Assembly: GCA_015075405.1 (NCBI GenBank)
Contig: JABTUK010000001.1
Span: 1,612,001 to 1,676,000 of the forward strand
Length of the DNA: 64,000 bases
Source of the DNA: Anaerolineales bacterium
Lineage (GTDB): Bacteria; Chloroflexota; Anaerolineae; 4572-78; J111
Direction of reading: 5' to 3'
A program made the translations under genes and the position numbers. The notes beneath the pieces are model-generated. The model saw only the letters and a list, made by a program, of their open reading frames with translations. It searched no databases and was not told where the DNA came from. Below, piece after piece: positions 8,230-16,847 of this stretch (the first letter of the stretch is position 1; every line of letters starts with the position of its first letter).

Positions 8230-9531
8230 TTACTCGTGGACGACTACCAGCGTACCGGGGTTATCGGCGCTGGCGACAACGTCGGTCTGGCCGGGGGGGA
8301 GGATGGGCGCGGCCCAGTCAAAGAGTTGCTGGGCCTGGCTTGTTTCTAAATTGACGCAGCCGTGGCTCATGGGCTGGCCGAAATTGCTGTGCCAGTAAGT
8401 GCCGTGCAGGGCATAACCGGCATAGAAGTACATCGTATAAGGCACTTCGGGCAGGTAATAATCATTACCGACCATCAGGGTAGATTTCAGTTTCCAATAG
8501 ATGTTGAATTTGCCCAGAACGGTGGGGGTATTGGGTAAGCCGGTGGAAACGGTAAAGGTCATCACCGGCACGTCGCCCTCCCAGGCGGTCACTTGTTGGG
8601 TGGTCACATTGACCTCGATCCACTTTTCGCCGGGGTAAGCGGGCTGGTGGGCCAGGGAGGCTTTATCCACCGGTTCGGGGACGAAGGGACCCACCGGGCC
8701 AATCAGTTGGAGGGGGTGAAGGGAGGTTGGCTGGGTTTCGTCTGCTGAGATGGAAACTGTTGCGGGTGGCTCAACCTCATTGGCCGATCCAGCCAGGTCG
8801 TTTTCAGCCGGAGGCCGGTAGATGTGGGGCGGCGGCTCCGGTAGAATAATGGTATCGGCCGCCGAAGAAAAGCTTTTGGTCACGCTTTTGGGGACAGCAG
8901 CGGGGATAGCCGGTTCTACCGGCGCAGAGATTTGGGCCGCTGCTTGAATATCGGTGCGGGCGGGTGAGTTGTGATAGGCCGCCGGCATCCAGGCAGCCAG
9001 TGTTTCGGTCGGCACAAACAACAACGCTCCCAGTCCAATTGCCATCAGGCCCAAAGCCCCGCTAATCAGAAAGATGCCCAGAAACGGGTTGATGGTGCGG
9101 CGGGCGCGATGGGCCAGCGCTCCCTTTTTGGAGCGCTGCTGCACCTCTTCGGAAAGTAACAGCGAACGGATGGACTCTTCACTACTCTCCTCGGTTGCAG
9201 CGGCGTCAGTTTGAGCAGAAGGGGCAGGACTTTCCAGAGCAGCGGCCTCGGTTTGCTCCGGCGGCAGGCCCAGCCGCACCCTGGCCCAGCGAATCCCGGC
9301 TTTGGCCCGCTCGTTGTCCGGGTCGAGGGCCAGGACACGCTTGAGCAGGCGGATGGTGTCCTGGGGGGCAGGCAAAACAAAGGCTAACCAGAGCATGGCC
9401 GGGATATTGTTGGGGTCTTGTTTGAGTACCGCAATAAGGTGAGTCCTGGCCTCGTTTTCGCGGCCGGTGCGGGCAGCTTCAATCCCCAAACGCAAGCTGT
9501 TCGTAATATTATCAGGCTGCTGATTGCTCAT
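8230..9531 (-). CDS. TPR-containing membrane L,D-transpeptidase (YkuD domain)
   Basis: This protein of about 433 residues probably makes or edits 3-3 peptidoglycan cross-links. The N-terminal 75 residues look like tetratricopeptide repeats (ARTGRENEARTHL, LKRVLALDPDNERAKAG). One membrane segment (FLGIFLISGALGLMAIGLGA) follows near 145, then a long Pro/Ala-rich linker. A C-terminal YkuD domain carries HGTYWHSNFG and the catalytic SHGCVNL with Cys near 392. The ATG at 9531 is preferred over a TTG 60 bases upstream. The topology suggests a cytoplasmic TPR part and an extracytoplasmic enzyme. A second YkuD protein lies at 35338-36381. Confidence 0.9.
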   Translation of the reverse strand: MSNQQPDNITNSLRLGIEAARTGRENEARTHLIAVLKQDPNNIPAMLWLAFVLPAPQDTIRLLKRVLALDPDNERAKAGIRWARVRLGLPPEQTEAAALESPAPSAQTDAAATEESSEESIRSLLLSEEVQQRSKKGALAHRARRTINPFLGIFLISGALGLMAIGLGALLFVPTETLAAWMPAAYHNSPARTDIQAAAQISAPVEPAIPAAVPKSVTKSFSSAADTIILPEPPPHIYRPPAENDLAGSANEVEPPATVSISADETQPTSLHPLQLIGPVGPFVPEPVDKASLAHQPAYPGEKWIEVNVTTQQVTAWEGDVPVMTFTVSTGLPNTPTVLGKFNIYWKLKSTLMVGNDYYLPEVPYTMYFYAGYALHGTYWHSNFGQPMSHGCVNLETSQAQQLFDWAAPILPPGQTDVVASADNPGTLVVVHE

Positions 9532-9707
9532 GATCTTGTTCTTGTCCCTGAAAGTGCTACTCAGTTTAGCATAGGTTATGTTAGCGTGCAATCTAATGAT
9601 GGGTGAAGCATTAAGAGGGGAAAGCTTAATCCAAATGTGACACTGATTTTACCATAAAAACAGGGCTTTGTGAACTTCCGGCAGGGCTGATTCTGTGGTA
9701 AAATGAC

Positions 9708-9750
9708 CGCATCCCTACCCCAACCCTCCCCCTTTCAGGGGGAGGGGGTG
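9708..9750. repeat. GC-rich palindrome CCCTCCCCCT...AGGGGGAGGG upstream of trmD
   Basis: The arms CCAACCCTCCCCCT and AGGGGGAGGGGGTGG surround a short TTC loop directly before the trmD start. Closely related sequences sit inside the NACHT gene at 30508-30592 and 31040-31082. It belongs to the CCCCAACCCCTCTCCC-type repeats I know from Chloroflexota and cyanobacteria. Confidence 0.7.
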
Positions 9751-9758
9751 GATCATTT

Positions 9759-10544
9759 ATGCGTTTTGATATTCTTACCCTTTTCCCCGAAATGTTTGCC
9801 GGCGTTTTTGACGCCACCATTATTGGCCGCGCCCGCGAGATGGGTCATGTGGAAATCGTCCTGCGCAATATCCGCGATTACGCGCCGGGCAAACACCACG
9901 TCACCGATGATACTCCTTACGGCGGCGGCGGCGGAATGATTATGAAGCCGGAGCCGATTTTTAACGCGGTCGAGGCTATTTTGGGTATTGAGATTCCCCC
10001 CGACGGCTACCGATCCTTGTTGCAGCAAGGCTATCCGCCCATTATTTTGCTGACTCCCCAGGGCCGATTGCTCAAGCAGGCTGTTGCCCGTGAATTGGCC
10101 GTTCACGAGCGCCTACTGCTGCTGTGTGGCCGCTACGAAGGTGTGGATGAACGAGTCTGCCAATTTTTGGTCACGGATGAACTCTCCATCGGCGATTATG
10201 TGCTTTCCGGTGGAGAAATTGCGGCTATGGTTCTGGTGGACGTGCTGACCCGCCTCATCCCCGGCGTGCTGGGCGACCCGGAAGCTACGGCTAACGACTC
10301 CCACTCCGCCGGCCTGCTCGAATATCCCCACTACACCCGTCCCGCCAACTATCGCGGCCAGACTGTGCCCGATATTCTCCTCTCCGGCCACCACGCCAAA
10401 TTGACCGAATGGCGGCGGCAGCAATCGCTGGCCCGTACTCTGGCCCGCCGCCCCGATCTGCTGGCCGAAGCCGAGTTGAGCGAGGTGGATCGGAAGTATT
10501 TGGCGACCCTTCAAGATTCCTCAGAAGATGAAGTTACTCCCTAG
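9759..10544 (+). CDS. trmD: tRNA (guanine-N1)-methyltransferase
   Basis: This 261-residue SPOUT methyltransferase makes m1G37 in tRNAs and so prevents +1 frameshifting; it uses S-adenosylmethionine. The start [13 protein letters not shown] is invariant for the family. The trefoil-knot motifs [13 protein letters not shown] (near 125) and [17 protein letters not shown] (near 143) are present, as is [11 protein letters not shown]. It precedes rplS and rnhB, the usual bacterial order, but rimM and rpsP are not next to it; instead there is a palindrome immediately upstream. Confidence 0.97.
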   Translation: MRFDILTLFPEMFAGVFDATIIGRAREMGHVEIVLRNIRDYAPGKHHVTDDTPYGGGGGMIMKPEPIFNAVEAILGIEIPPDGYRSLLQQGYPPIILLTPQGRLLKQAVARELAVHERLLLLCGRYEGVDERVCQFLVTDELSIGDYVLSGGEIAAMVLVDVLTRLIPGVLGDPEATANDSHSAGLLEYPHYTRPANYRGQTVPDILLSGHHAKLTEWRRQQSLARTLARRPDLLAEAELSEVDRKYLATLQDSSEDEVTP

Positions 10545-10547
10545 TGG

Positions 10548-10598
10548 TGATACGTGATACGTGATGCGTAAAATTCACGCATCACGTATCACGTATCA
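10548..10598. repeat. Word-repeat palindrome (TGATACG / TGATGCG words)
   Basis: This is a perfect 22-base inverted repeat, 10548-10569 against 10577-10598, each arm made of three near-identical 7-base words. There is no U-run after it, though it could still stabilise the trmD mRNA 3' end. The same words recur at 46318-46386 and 53232-53306. Confidence 0.85.
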
Positions 10599-10668
10599 TA
10601 ATCTGTCCTATTTTACCTCCCAACGGTGTTTTATATCCAGAAAGCAGGGAGGTTAACCAGCCACAATC

Positions 10669-10779
10669 TTGTCTGATCAGACAGCGCTTTCCGATACCAA
10701 GTTGTTAATCCAGGTTCAGGCCGGGGATGACGCCTCGTTTGAGGCGCTATTCCTGAGGCATTATGAAAACGAATTTTAA
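10669..10779 (+). pseudogene. Remnant of an ECF-type sigma-70 factor N-terminus
   Basis: Reading from the TTG at 10669 gives a 36-codon frame ending TAA, with a stretch LLIQVQAGDDASFEALFLRH and then YENEF. That closely matches the first helix of region 2 of ECF sigma factors ('L-x-R-A-Q-x-GD-x-x-AFEALYxRY'). An AGGGAGG site stands upstream at about 10645. The rest of the sigma factor is missing: the frame ends before the -10 recognition helix. I infer a decayed or truncated gene. Chance similarity over 30 residues cannot be excluded. Confidence 0.5.
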
Positions 10780-10787
10780 GTTCTAAT

Positions 10788-10817
10788 TTGCCTGACTCTT
10801 AAATCCCATGCTATAAT
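10788..10817 (+). promoter_or_regulatory. Sigma-70 promoter for rplS
   Basis: TTGCCT (10788-10793), an 18-base spacer, then TATAAT (10812-10817) with an extended TGC in front. It lies 220 bases before rplS. Confidence 0.65.
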
Positions 10818-10828
10818 CCTCCTTCGTG

Positions 10829-10854
10829 ACTGGCGACAAGCCAGCACTTTTTTT
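10829..10854 (+). promoter_or_regulatory. Possible attenuator hairpin in the rplS leader
   Basis: A short stem CTGGC/GCCAG with loop GACAA, followed after two bases by seven T residues, sits immediately downstream of the predicted rplS transcription start. It could be a leader terminator. The stem is only 5-6 pairs, so this is tentative. Confidence 0.4.
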
Positions 10855-10925
10855 GTAAGATAAAACATTTTCCGACAAAATAAAGGGCTGATCATAAAAC
10901 GTCCCACAGGGATACCCTTGCGGTA

Positions 10926-10996
10926 TAAAACGTAATGCGTAATGACTCACCAGCAAGCTGGACATCACGTTTCACGTTTCACGTTTTACGGGTGAG
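10926..10996. repeat. Word-repeat palindrome (ACGTAATGCG / TCACGTTTCACG words)
   Basis: The left arm AAAACGTAATGCGTAATGA and the right-hand run of CACGTTT words (TCACGTTTCACGTTTTACG) are imperfectly complementary, with an inner CCAGC-AAG-CTGG hairpin. It lies in the rplS leader. Confidence 0.6.
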
Positions 10997-11031
10997 TTGC
11001 TTTTTCAAAGCTAATAAAGAGGTATGATCCA

Positions 11032-11406
11032 ATGGCTCACGCAGTTGATTTAATCCAGGCAATCGAGTATCAAGCTACTCAGCAAATCAAAGATGAACGT
11101 CCCACATTGCGCCCCGGCGACACGGTTAACGTCCACGTCCGCATCGTCGAGGGCAACCGCGAACGTATCCAGGTATTTCAGGGGATCGTGGTGGCTATTC
11201 GAGGCGGGGGGATGAACAAATTCTTCACCGTCCGGCGTATTGCCGCCCACGGCATTGGGGTAGAACGCACCTTCCTTTATTACTCGCCGCGCATCGAAAA
11301 AATAGAGGTGCTGCGCCACGCCAAAGTGCGCCGGGCCAAACTCTACTATCTGCGCTCCCTCAGCGGCAAATCGGCTCGCTTGAAAGAAAAGCGCCTGTCC
11401 CGGTAA
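11032..11406 (+). CDS. rplS: 50S ribosomal protein L19
   Basis: This 124-residue protein of the large ribosomal subunit lies at the 30S-50S interface. [34 protein letters not shown] and [17 protein letters not shown] are diagnostic, and the length is normal. AAAGAGGTATGATCCA gives a plausible ribosome binding site. It is flanked by trmD and rnhB, as in many bacteria, but each junction here holds a palindrome. Confidence 0.98.
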   Translation: MAHAVDLIQAIEYQATQQIKDERPTLRPGDTVNVHVRIVEGNRERIQVFQGIVVAIRGGGMNKFFTVRRIAAHGIGVERTFLYYSPRIEKIEVLRHAKVRRAKLYYLRSLSGKSARLKEKRLSR

Positions 11407-11407
11407 A

Positions 11408-11485
11408 ACAGAAGATAGTGGATGGAAGATAGAGAATAGAAGATAGAAATATGACTTTCGATCTTCCAACCTTCCAACCTTCTTT
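11408..11485. repeat. Word-repeat palindrome (GGAAGATAGA / CTTCCAACCTTCC words)
   Basis: The left arm has repeated GAAGATAG words; the right arm is ATCTTCCAACCTTCC repeated. The right arm lies inside the first codons of rnhB. The CTTCCAACC word recurs at 38272-38398 and around 57310-57475. Confidence 0.6.
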
Positions 11486-12152
11486 GCCCAATTTGCGCAA
11501 AGAACTAGCCCTGCGCGAGCAGGGTTTTTGTTTTATAGCCGGGGTGGATGAGGCCGGTCGAGGGGCATGGGCCGGGCCGGTTGTGGCGGCGGCGGTCATC
11601 CTGCCGCTGCACCGGCCTGATTTGGCCGAACATTTGACCGGTTTGGACGACTCTAAACGGTTGACCGCCGCCGAGCGTGAACAATTTTTTAAGTTGATCC
11701 AGCAAACGGCGCTGGCGGTAGGGGTAGGGCTGGCCCCAGCCGAGCTGGTGGACAAGGTGAATGTGCTCGAAGCGACCCGTCAGGCCATGCAGCAAGCCCT
11801 GGCCGAACTAAGCCTGCCCCCCGATTATCTCCTGCTTGACCACGTGCGGCTGCCCGCCGTCAATTTGCCCCAAGATGCCTTCCCCAAAGCCGATCAAATT
11901 TCTCTGACTGTCGCGGCGGCCTCAATCATTGCTAAAGTAACTCGTGACCGCTTGATGGTTCAATTTAGCCAAGAATATCCCGGCTATGCCTTTGACCGGC
12001 ACAAGGGCTACGGGACCGCTACTCATCGCATTGCCCTGGCCGAACAAGGCCCTTGCTCCTTGCACCGATTGAGCTACAAGCCGGTGAAGATGGCTAGGCT
12101 TCAGGGGGCGGCCCCAGCGTCTCTGTCCCATACGCTTTCAGACTGGCAATAA
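11451..12152 (+). CDS. rnhB: Ribonuclease HII
   Basis: This 233-residue enzyme cleaves the RNA strand of RNA-DNA hybrids and removes misincorporated ribonucleotides. The type-2 RNase H signature [21 protein letters not shown] carries the first catalytic Asp-Glu pair, [12 protein letters not shown] the next, and [10 protein letters not shown] and [21 protein letters not shown] the rest; DRHKGYGT is also conserved. The first 14 residues (with [10 protein letters not shown]) are encoded by a palindromic repeat and are not part of the family fold. The true start could be slightly later, as no good ribosome binding site precedes 11451. Confidence 0.95.
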   Translation: MTFDLPTFQPSLPNLRKELALREQGFCFIAGVDEAGRGAWAGPVVAAAVILPLHRPDLAEHLTGLDDSKRLTAAEREQFFKLIQQTALAVGVGLAPAELVDKVNVLEATRQAMQQALAELSLPPDYLLLDHVRLPAVNLPQDAFPKADQISLTVAAASIIAKVTRDRLMVQFSQEYPGYAFDRHKGYGTATHRIALAEQGPCSLHRLSYKPVKMARLQGAAPASLSHTLSDWQ

Positions 12153-12588
12153 TGGCTTCAACATCAGGCGGGCTGGTGGGTGGAGGCGGCAGTGTGAGCG
12201 ACTGAGCCGGCTCCCCGGTCTCAAAAAACCACTCATCGAGGCCCGCCGGCAGCCCAATGCCAAACCAACGCGCCGTAGCTGAACGAATCTGAAATGTATG
12301 CGGCACATGGCGCGGAATGTAAACAAAAGTACCCGGCCCGCCAATTTGGGTCTCGTCACCAACGGTAAAAGCAATCTCCCCTTCGAGGACGTACCAGATT
12401 TCGTCCTCTCGACTGTGCGCGTGGAGGGGGACGGCCATGTTCCGGTCAGCTAAACCTTCCAAAGCCCAGAATTGCCCATTAGTTTCCGCGCCCAGCGCCT
12501 TGAAGGTGAGCAGCGCATTGAAATGCCAGAGTGCTCGGCCCTGTTGGTTTTCTAAAATGGATGCCGTTAATTGCTGTTCCTGTATCAT
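12094..12588 (-). CDS. Cupin-domain protein
   Basis: This 164-residue protein has a single conserved beta-barrel. The first cupin motif is HAHSREDEIWYVLEGEIAF (metal-ligand His and Glu), and the second is around GTFVYIPRHVPHTFQ. The ATG has a strong AGGAGG site. The 3' end overlaps that of rnhB by 58 bases on the opposite strand. Cupins of this kind bind a metal and can be enzymes or small-molecule sensors. No partner gene indicates which. Confidence 0.85.
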   Translation of the reverse strand: MIQEQQLTASILENQQGRALWHFNALLTFKALGAETNGQFWALEGLADRNMAVPLHAHSREDEIWYVLEGEIAFTVGDETQIGGPGTFVYIPRHVPHTFQIRSATARWFGIGLPAGLDEWFFETGEPAQSLTLPPPPTSPPDVEAIIASLKAYGTETLGPPPEA

Positions 12589-12697
12589 TGCAGTTCCTCC
12601 TGTTAAATATTTTTGAAACCTGCAATGATTATAGGCGGCCTAATGAAGAGACGCATCGGGGATGTCCCCTATATGCCTCCCCTATTTTGAGGATAAC

Positions 12698-14326
12698 TTA
12701 TGTATCTCCACGGACGGCGAAGGCAGCGGCTTCGGCGCGGCTCCGCAGGCCCAATTTGCCAAGAATCTGGCTGACATGGTGTTCAACAGTTTTGGCGCTA
12801 ATCACCAGCCGCTCCGCAATCTGACGATTGGTCAAACCCTGGGCCACCAGCGACAAGACCTCGGCCTCTCGTTGGGTGAGTAGCTCAGCCTGGCGTAGTC
12901 CGACCCGCCCGGCCACCCCCAATTGTCGTAGTAAATGCGCCGCTTCGGCGGCCTCGTGCGTTGCCCCAATTCGTTCAAAGGAAGCGAGCGCCGCTCGTGC
13001 CCAGGTGACCGCGCCGGCCCAGTCGCTATCCTTCAAGGCGCGGGCCATGGCTAACCGGGCTCGACTCGCCAGGAGTGACTGCTCATAAAGTCGTAATCGC
13101 TCCAACACGGCTTGAAAAGAGTGGGTGGCATCAGGCTCGCCTATGCGCCATTTGATTTGGCCCTGGGCAAGTTCGGCCTGCGCCAGCAGAAAATCACTAC
13201 CGGCCTGTTGGGCCAGGTTTGTTACTTCCTCGGCCGCTTCCTTGGCGGCAGCCACATCTCCCAAGGCCAGCAACACATCCACCAGCAGTAGTAGCAGGGG
13301 CAGGCGGTCTAGCAGCGGCAGCAAGCCAAGCGCTTGTTCCAGCACCGACCGGGCGAGTTGTATTTCGCCGCGAGCCAGATAGAGCCGAGCCAGCGGTGCG
13401 GCGGCTGCGCCATAGTCCTCATATCCGACCAGCAAAACTTCGGCTTCTTCCAGTCTCCCCTGACAGACCCGTAAATCAGCCAGCTTGAGGACCGCGTGAA
13501 CGCGCAATCCCCGGTGGCCCTGGTCGAAAGCCTGGATAGCTTCCATAAGTTCCGTTTCGGCCTCACCCCAGCGCCCAATGACGGTCAGTAAACCGCCGTA
13601 GGTGGTACGGCAATAGGCGGAGAGAAAGGTGCAGTAGTGGCGTTGAGCAAATTCGGTGGCGGTGCGGCACCACTGTTCGGTGCGTGCCAGGTCGCCCACC
13701 AAGGCGCATGCGGAGAGCAGGACACAGAAGATTTCGCTGACCGCCATAAAACTGCCCACCTCCCCGCTCGTCGCCACCGCCATGGCCTCATCCAGGTTGG
13801 TCATTCCCTCATCTACTTGTCCCAAAGAGACACGAGCGACGCCACAAAAGGCCAGGGCCACGGCTTCCAGGTCGGGGTCATTGAACTCACGGGCTAGATG
13901 GATGGCTTGCAGAGCGGCCTGCTCCAGAGGGGGCGGTGCGTCCAGCATCGAAGCGCGGAAAACCAGATACCATCCCTGTTCAGCGCAAGGCCCGACCTGG
14001 TTTAGCAAACGTTCAGCGCGGGCAAACCAGCCTTTCATGGCGCTCACGTTGTTGTGGAGGAAAACCTGTTCCCGCGCCAGCCACGCCGCGATAAGCGCGG
14101 CCGGGCGAAATTCCTGACGATTTTTGTATTGGATGTAGGCGGTGGTGCGATGTTGGTGGGCGGCCTCAATCTCATTGAGCCACCACAGGGTTATACCCAG
14201 TCCATCGTGGGCTGCGGGGCTATCTTCTGCTTGCAAGGCTGCTTCAAAGCAGGCTCTGGCTTTGAGCCAGTCAGCAGCTTTGAGCGCGGCCTGCCCGGCG
14301 GTAAGGTGATACTGTGCGCTATTCAT
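12698..14326 (-). CDS. LuxR-type regulator with tetratricopeptide repeats
   Basis: This 542-residue DNA-binding regulator has an N-terminal half and middle that are helical TPR-like repeats ([60 protein letters not shown]). The C-terminal 65 residues are a LuxR/FixJ helix-turn-helix ([17 protein letters not shown] then [20 protein letters not shown]). There is no receiver or P-loop ATPase domain, so the TPRs probably sense a ligand or partner. The start lies 16 bases after the toxin gene at 14343-14645 and the genes may be co-transcribed. Confidence 0.88.
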   Translation of the reverse strand: MNSAQYHLTAGQAALKAADWLKARACFEAALQAEDSPAAHDGLGITLWWLNEIEAAHQHRTTAYIQYKNRQEFRPAALIAAWLAREQVFLHNNVSAMKGWFARAERLLNQVGPCAEQGWYLVFRASMLDAPPPLEQAALQAIHLAREFNDPDLEAVALAFCGVARVSLGQVDEGMTNLDEAMAVATSGEVGSFMAVSEIFCVLLSACALVGDLARTEQWCRTATEFAQRHYCTFLSAYCRTTYGGLLTVIGRWGEAETELMEAIQAFDQGHRGLRVHAVLKLADLRVCQGRLEEAEVLLVGYEDYGAAAAPLARLYLARGEIQLARSVLEQALGLLPLLDRLPLLLLLVDVLLALGDVAAAKEAAEEVTNLAQQAGSDFLLAQAELAQGQIKWRIGEPDATHSFQAVLERLRLYEQSLLASRARLAMARALKDSDWAGAVTWARAALASFERIGATHEAAEAAHLLRQLGVAGRVGLRQAELLTQREAEVLSLVAQGLTNRQIAERLVISAKTVEHHVSQILGKLGLRSRAEAAAFAVRGDT

Positions 14327-14342
14327 TGTCGAATAGCCTTAG

Positions 14343-14645
14343 CTACTGAGCCTGTTCAAGCAACTCTTTTAAATCACCGTAGTCATAAGGTGGGCGCTTA
14401 CGCACAGCCAGTACGTCCACAACATTATCAATCTCTGTGATTGCATAAACAACCCGCCATCTATCTAACCGAAGCCGACGTAATTCCCCCTCCAAATCAG
14501 CCGCCTCAAGTTCTTTACTATTTGAGGGTCGAGGATTATCACTTAACTCCTCAATAGCTTGCTTAACTCGTTGGCGCATATGACCTGGTAAGTTTTTCAT
14601 TTCTAGCCATGCTTGAGGAATAACATAGACCGTGTAGCGGCTCAA
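14343..14645 (-). CDS. RelE/ParE-type toxin
   Basis: This is a 100-residue protein of the RelE/ParE fold. It starts with a short beta strand (YTVYVIPQAWLEMKNLP), then a helix (RVKQAIEELSDNPRP) and the core strand LEGELRRLRLDRWRVVYAI, and ends VLAVRKRPPYDY, as in RelE-family mRNA interferases (xxRVVYxIxxxxxxVxVxxVxxRxxxYD). It overlaps the upstream antitoxin by four bases (ATGA-type), the classic layout of a toxin-antitoxin operon. Whether it cleaves ribosome-bound mRNA or targets gyrase is not decidable here. Confidence 0.85.
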   Translation of the reverse strand: MSRYTVYVIPQAWLEMKNLPGHMRQRVKQAIEELSDNPRPSNSKELEAADLEGELRRLRLDRWRVVYAITEIDNVVDVLAVRKRPPYDYGDLKELLEQAQ

Positions 14646-14866
14646 GCTAACTCCTCTTTGACCTCATCCCAGCGCAACCAACCAGCTCGTTTTCGATCAC
14701 CGTCCGAAGTATTGAGTTGAGCAAAGGCTTGCTTGGCTATTTGTATATCTTCTAGCGTTTCTAGCCATTCAATAAGGGCTTCCCAATCATCGGCACTGAT
14801 AACCGCAACCCGTTCTCCTTTGACTGTTAAATATTGGACAGATTGTAATGCTTCTAATCCGGTCAT
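14642..14866 (-). CDS. Antitoxin, Phd/YefM-like
   Basis: This 74-residue partner of the adjacent RelE-type toxin has an N-terminus that reads like an antitoxin DNA-binding domain (VQYLTVKGERVAVISADDWEAL; compare 'VxxxGKPVAVLxSxEEYExL'). The C-terminal part is acidic and helical and would neutralise the toxin. A strong AAGGAGG precedes the ATG. The match to Phd/YefM is partial because the usual N-terminal 'NLSExR' segment is short. Confidence 0.75.
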   Translation of the reverse strand: MTGLEALQSVQYLTVKGERVAVISADDWEALIEWLETLEDIQIAKQAFAQLNTSDGDRKRAGWLRWDEVKEELA

Positions 14867-14885
14867 TTCAACCTCCTTTACAATG

Positions 14886-15003
14886 ATTATGCCAACTCGT
14901 AATCCAACCTTTGCTCGACTGTTTTAACAAATCCTTCTATTGAAAACCAATTTGAATTAGGTGGTTCAACAGAAGAATCAGTATCGTAATATTGCTTAAT
15001 GGA
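14886..15003 (-). pseudogene. Possible gene remnant between M20 peptidase and antitoxin
   Basis: The minus-strand frame directly after the peptidase stop stays open for 38 codons and includes IKQYYDTDSSVEPPNSNWF and FVKTVEQRLDYELA, then ends. It has no start codon and no family I recognise. Its composition looks protein-like, but an open stretch of this size is not rare by chance. Confidence 0.2.
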
Positions 15004-16134
15004 TTACTCCAACCTCACCATCAATTCCGCTACCAACGCCGCCCGCAGCGGCAAGGCCTCTAAGACCACGTACTCCGACAGCGCATGAGCGCCGTAGCCC
15101 AACGCCCCCAGCCCGTCGAGCGTCGGCACGCCCAGGGCCGAGGTGAAGTTGCCGTCGCTGCCACCACCGGAGCCGATTTTGTCTACCTCAAAGCCCAATT
15201 CCCTGGCGATGGCTTGCGCTTTTTCAAACAGGGCCAGCCCTCCCGGCGTTTCTTCAAAGGGCCAGCGATTAATGCCGCCGGTCACTTGTAGCTGGCAGCC
15301 GGACACCTGCGGCTGTAACCCCAGAATCTTCCCGGTCAATTCTTCCCCATCGGCGCGAGTGACCACCCGCAGGTCAATTTCCGCGCGGGCGGAAGGGGCG
15401 ATGATGTTGGGCCGTTCGCCGCCGGTCACTACCCCCACATTGACCGTGATGCCCCGCTTGAAATCGGTCAAGCGATGCAAAACTTGAATCTGGCGGGCCA
15501 ACTCCTCCACCGCGCTGACGCCTTTTTCGGGGTCAACCCCGGCATGGGCGGCTACCCCGGTAATTTCCATATCAAAACGCCCCACACCTTTGCGCCAGGT
15601 AGTCAACGGCCCGTTGCGCGAACCTTCCAGCACCAGGCAGTAACTGCTGCGGCGAGCTTCCGCTTCAATCAATGCTCGTGAGGTGGGGCTGCCGATTTCT
15701 TCATCGCTGGTGAGCAGAAAGACCAGCTTGTGCTGCGGCTGCAAACCCAACTGCTGAATTGCTTTTAGCGCAAATAAACCATTCAACGTGCCCGCTTTCA
15801 TATCGTAAACGCCGGGGCCTTTGCCGAGACCATTTTCGATGCTAAAAGGGCGTTTTTGCGCTTCACCCAACGGCCAAACGGTATCAAAATGGCAGAGGAC
15901 CAGGATTTGCCGGTCGCCTTGACCATAGGTGATGGTGTAATGGTCGCCCATTTCTGATTGGGGATGGACGGCGGCCAATGTTCCGCCAGCTTCTACAAAG
16001 GCGTGGGCGATCATCTGGCCCATGGTATCCACAGCCGCTTTGTGATAGGTGGGCGAATCTTGGTTGACCCATTGGGCCAGCATTTCGACCATTGCGGGTT
16101 GTTGGGGGCGGAGATAGTTTAGAATTTGGCTCAT
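15004..16134 (-). CDS. M20 family metallopeptidase, carboxypeptidase G2-like
   Basis: This 376-residue co-catalytic zinc amidohydrolase/peptidase has all zinc-site blocks: ILVLCHFDTVWPLG (His, catalytic Asp), GVYDMKAG (bridging Asp), LTSDEEIGSPTS (general base Glu, ligand Glu) and a late GYGAHALSEYV (His). The dimerisation/lid domain shows GVAAHAGVDPEKGVSAVEEL and NVGVVTGGERPNIIA, as in glutamate carboxypeptidase (CPG2). It overlaps the GNAT gene upstream by four bases, implying translational coupling. Likely substrates are N-acyl amino acids or glutamyl conjugates. Confidence 0.93.
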   Translation of the reverse strand: MSQILNYLRPQQPAMVEMLAQWVNQDSPTYHKAAVDTMGQMIAHAFVEAGGTLAAVHPQSEMGDHYTITYGQGDRQILVLCHFDTVWPLGEAQKRPFSIENGLGKGPGVYDMKAGTLNGLFALKAIQQLGLQPQHKLVFLLTSDEEIGSPTSRALIEAEARRSSYCLVLEGSRNGPLTTWRKGVGRFDMEITGVAAHAGVDPEKGVSAVEELARQIQVLHRLTDFKRGITVNVGVVTGGERPNIIAPSARAEIDLRVVTRADGEELTGKILGLQPQVSGCQLQVTGGINRWPFEETPGGLALFEKAQAIARELGFEVDKIGSGGGSDGNFTSALGVPTLDGLGALGYGAHALSEYVVLEALPLRAALVAELMVRLE

Positions 16135-16697
16135 CGTTCTATATCGGCGGGGGTGATAGGGCGAGTGTATTCGGCCATGATCACAATTTGGGTGCCTAAA
16201 AATTGGCCGTGATTTTGGTGAAACACAAATCCGTGCCCTTCGTAAAATTTGCGGGCGACGCTATTGCTGGCCTGAACGGAGACAAAACACTGCTCCATTC
16301 CGGCCTGGCTCAGGGCCGCAAAGCCGGTTTTGAGCATGGCCGTGCCAATGCCCGCGTGCTGATATTCCGGCAAAACATACAGCCGGACTAATTCAGCCCG
16401 GCCCTGGGTGGGATGGTAACGCTGCAAAAAATGACCAAAGCCGACGATTTGCCCGTTCAATTCGGCTACATAAAACCAATGGCCCGGGGCATTGACCGCA
16501 TCGGCCAGATTTTCGGGCCGGTAGGAGCGCTCCAAAAATTCGCGCCGATTTTCAGGGGCAATGGTTTGGTTGTAGGTAGCATCCCAGGTGATGCGGGCCA
16601 CGTGGGCCACATTAGGCAGGTCGGCGTGGGTCACTAATCTAATGATCAAATTTTCAAGGGAGCTTGGCAATGATGGAGAGGTAAGATTTTCTTCCAT
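16131..16697 (-). CDS. GNAT family N-acetyltransferase
   Basis: This 188-residue acetyl-CoA-dependent transferase has a substrate-side motif (HWFYVAELNGQIVGFGHFLQ), an acetyl-CoA loop (RLYVLPEYQHAGIGTAMLKTGF, the Q/RxxGxG/A site) and a C-terminal strand (VQASNSVARKFYEGHGFVF), in the standard order. It resembles RimI/PaiA-type enzymes that acetylate small amines or protein termini. It is the first gene of a two-gene unit with the M20 peptidase (ATGA overlap). Confidence 0.92.
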   Translation of the reverse strand: MEENLTSPSLPSSLENLIIRLVTHADLPNVAHVARITWDATYNQTIAPENRREFLERSYRPENLADAVNAPGHWFYVAELNGQIVGFGHFLQRYHPTQGRAELVRLYVLPEYQHAGIGTAMLKTGFAALSQAGMEQCFVSVQASNSVARKFYEGHGFVFHQNHGQFLGTQIVIMAEYTRPITPADIER

Positions 16698-16803
16698 GAA
16701 AAAAGTTCCTTCAATTAATCTCTAATAATAACACAGCTTGCCTTATTAGAGAATTTTAGAAAGAACTTCTGGCTGGAAAGCTGGAGGGTTGGGGGGCGGG
16801 TGT

Positions 16804-16836
16804 CCACGCTTCGCGTCAGTTTGGGAACGAGAGTGG
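16804..16836. repeat. CGTTCCCAAACTGACGCGAAGCGTGGGAACG hairpin family, copy 1
   Basis: The hairpin pairs CCACGCTTCG with a spaced TGGGAACG. The same sequence, in either orientation, is at 56535-56569 and 62129-62159. No gene function is implied. Confidence 0.75.
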
Positions 16837-16847
16837 AATTAGGGTGT

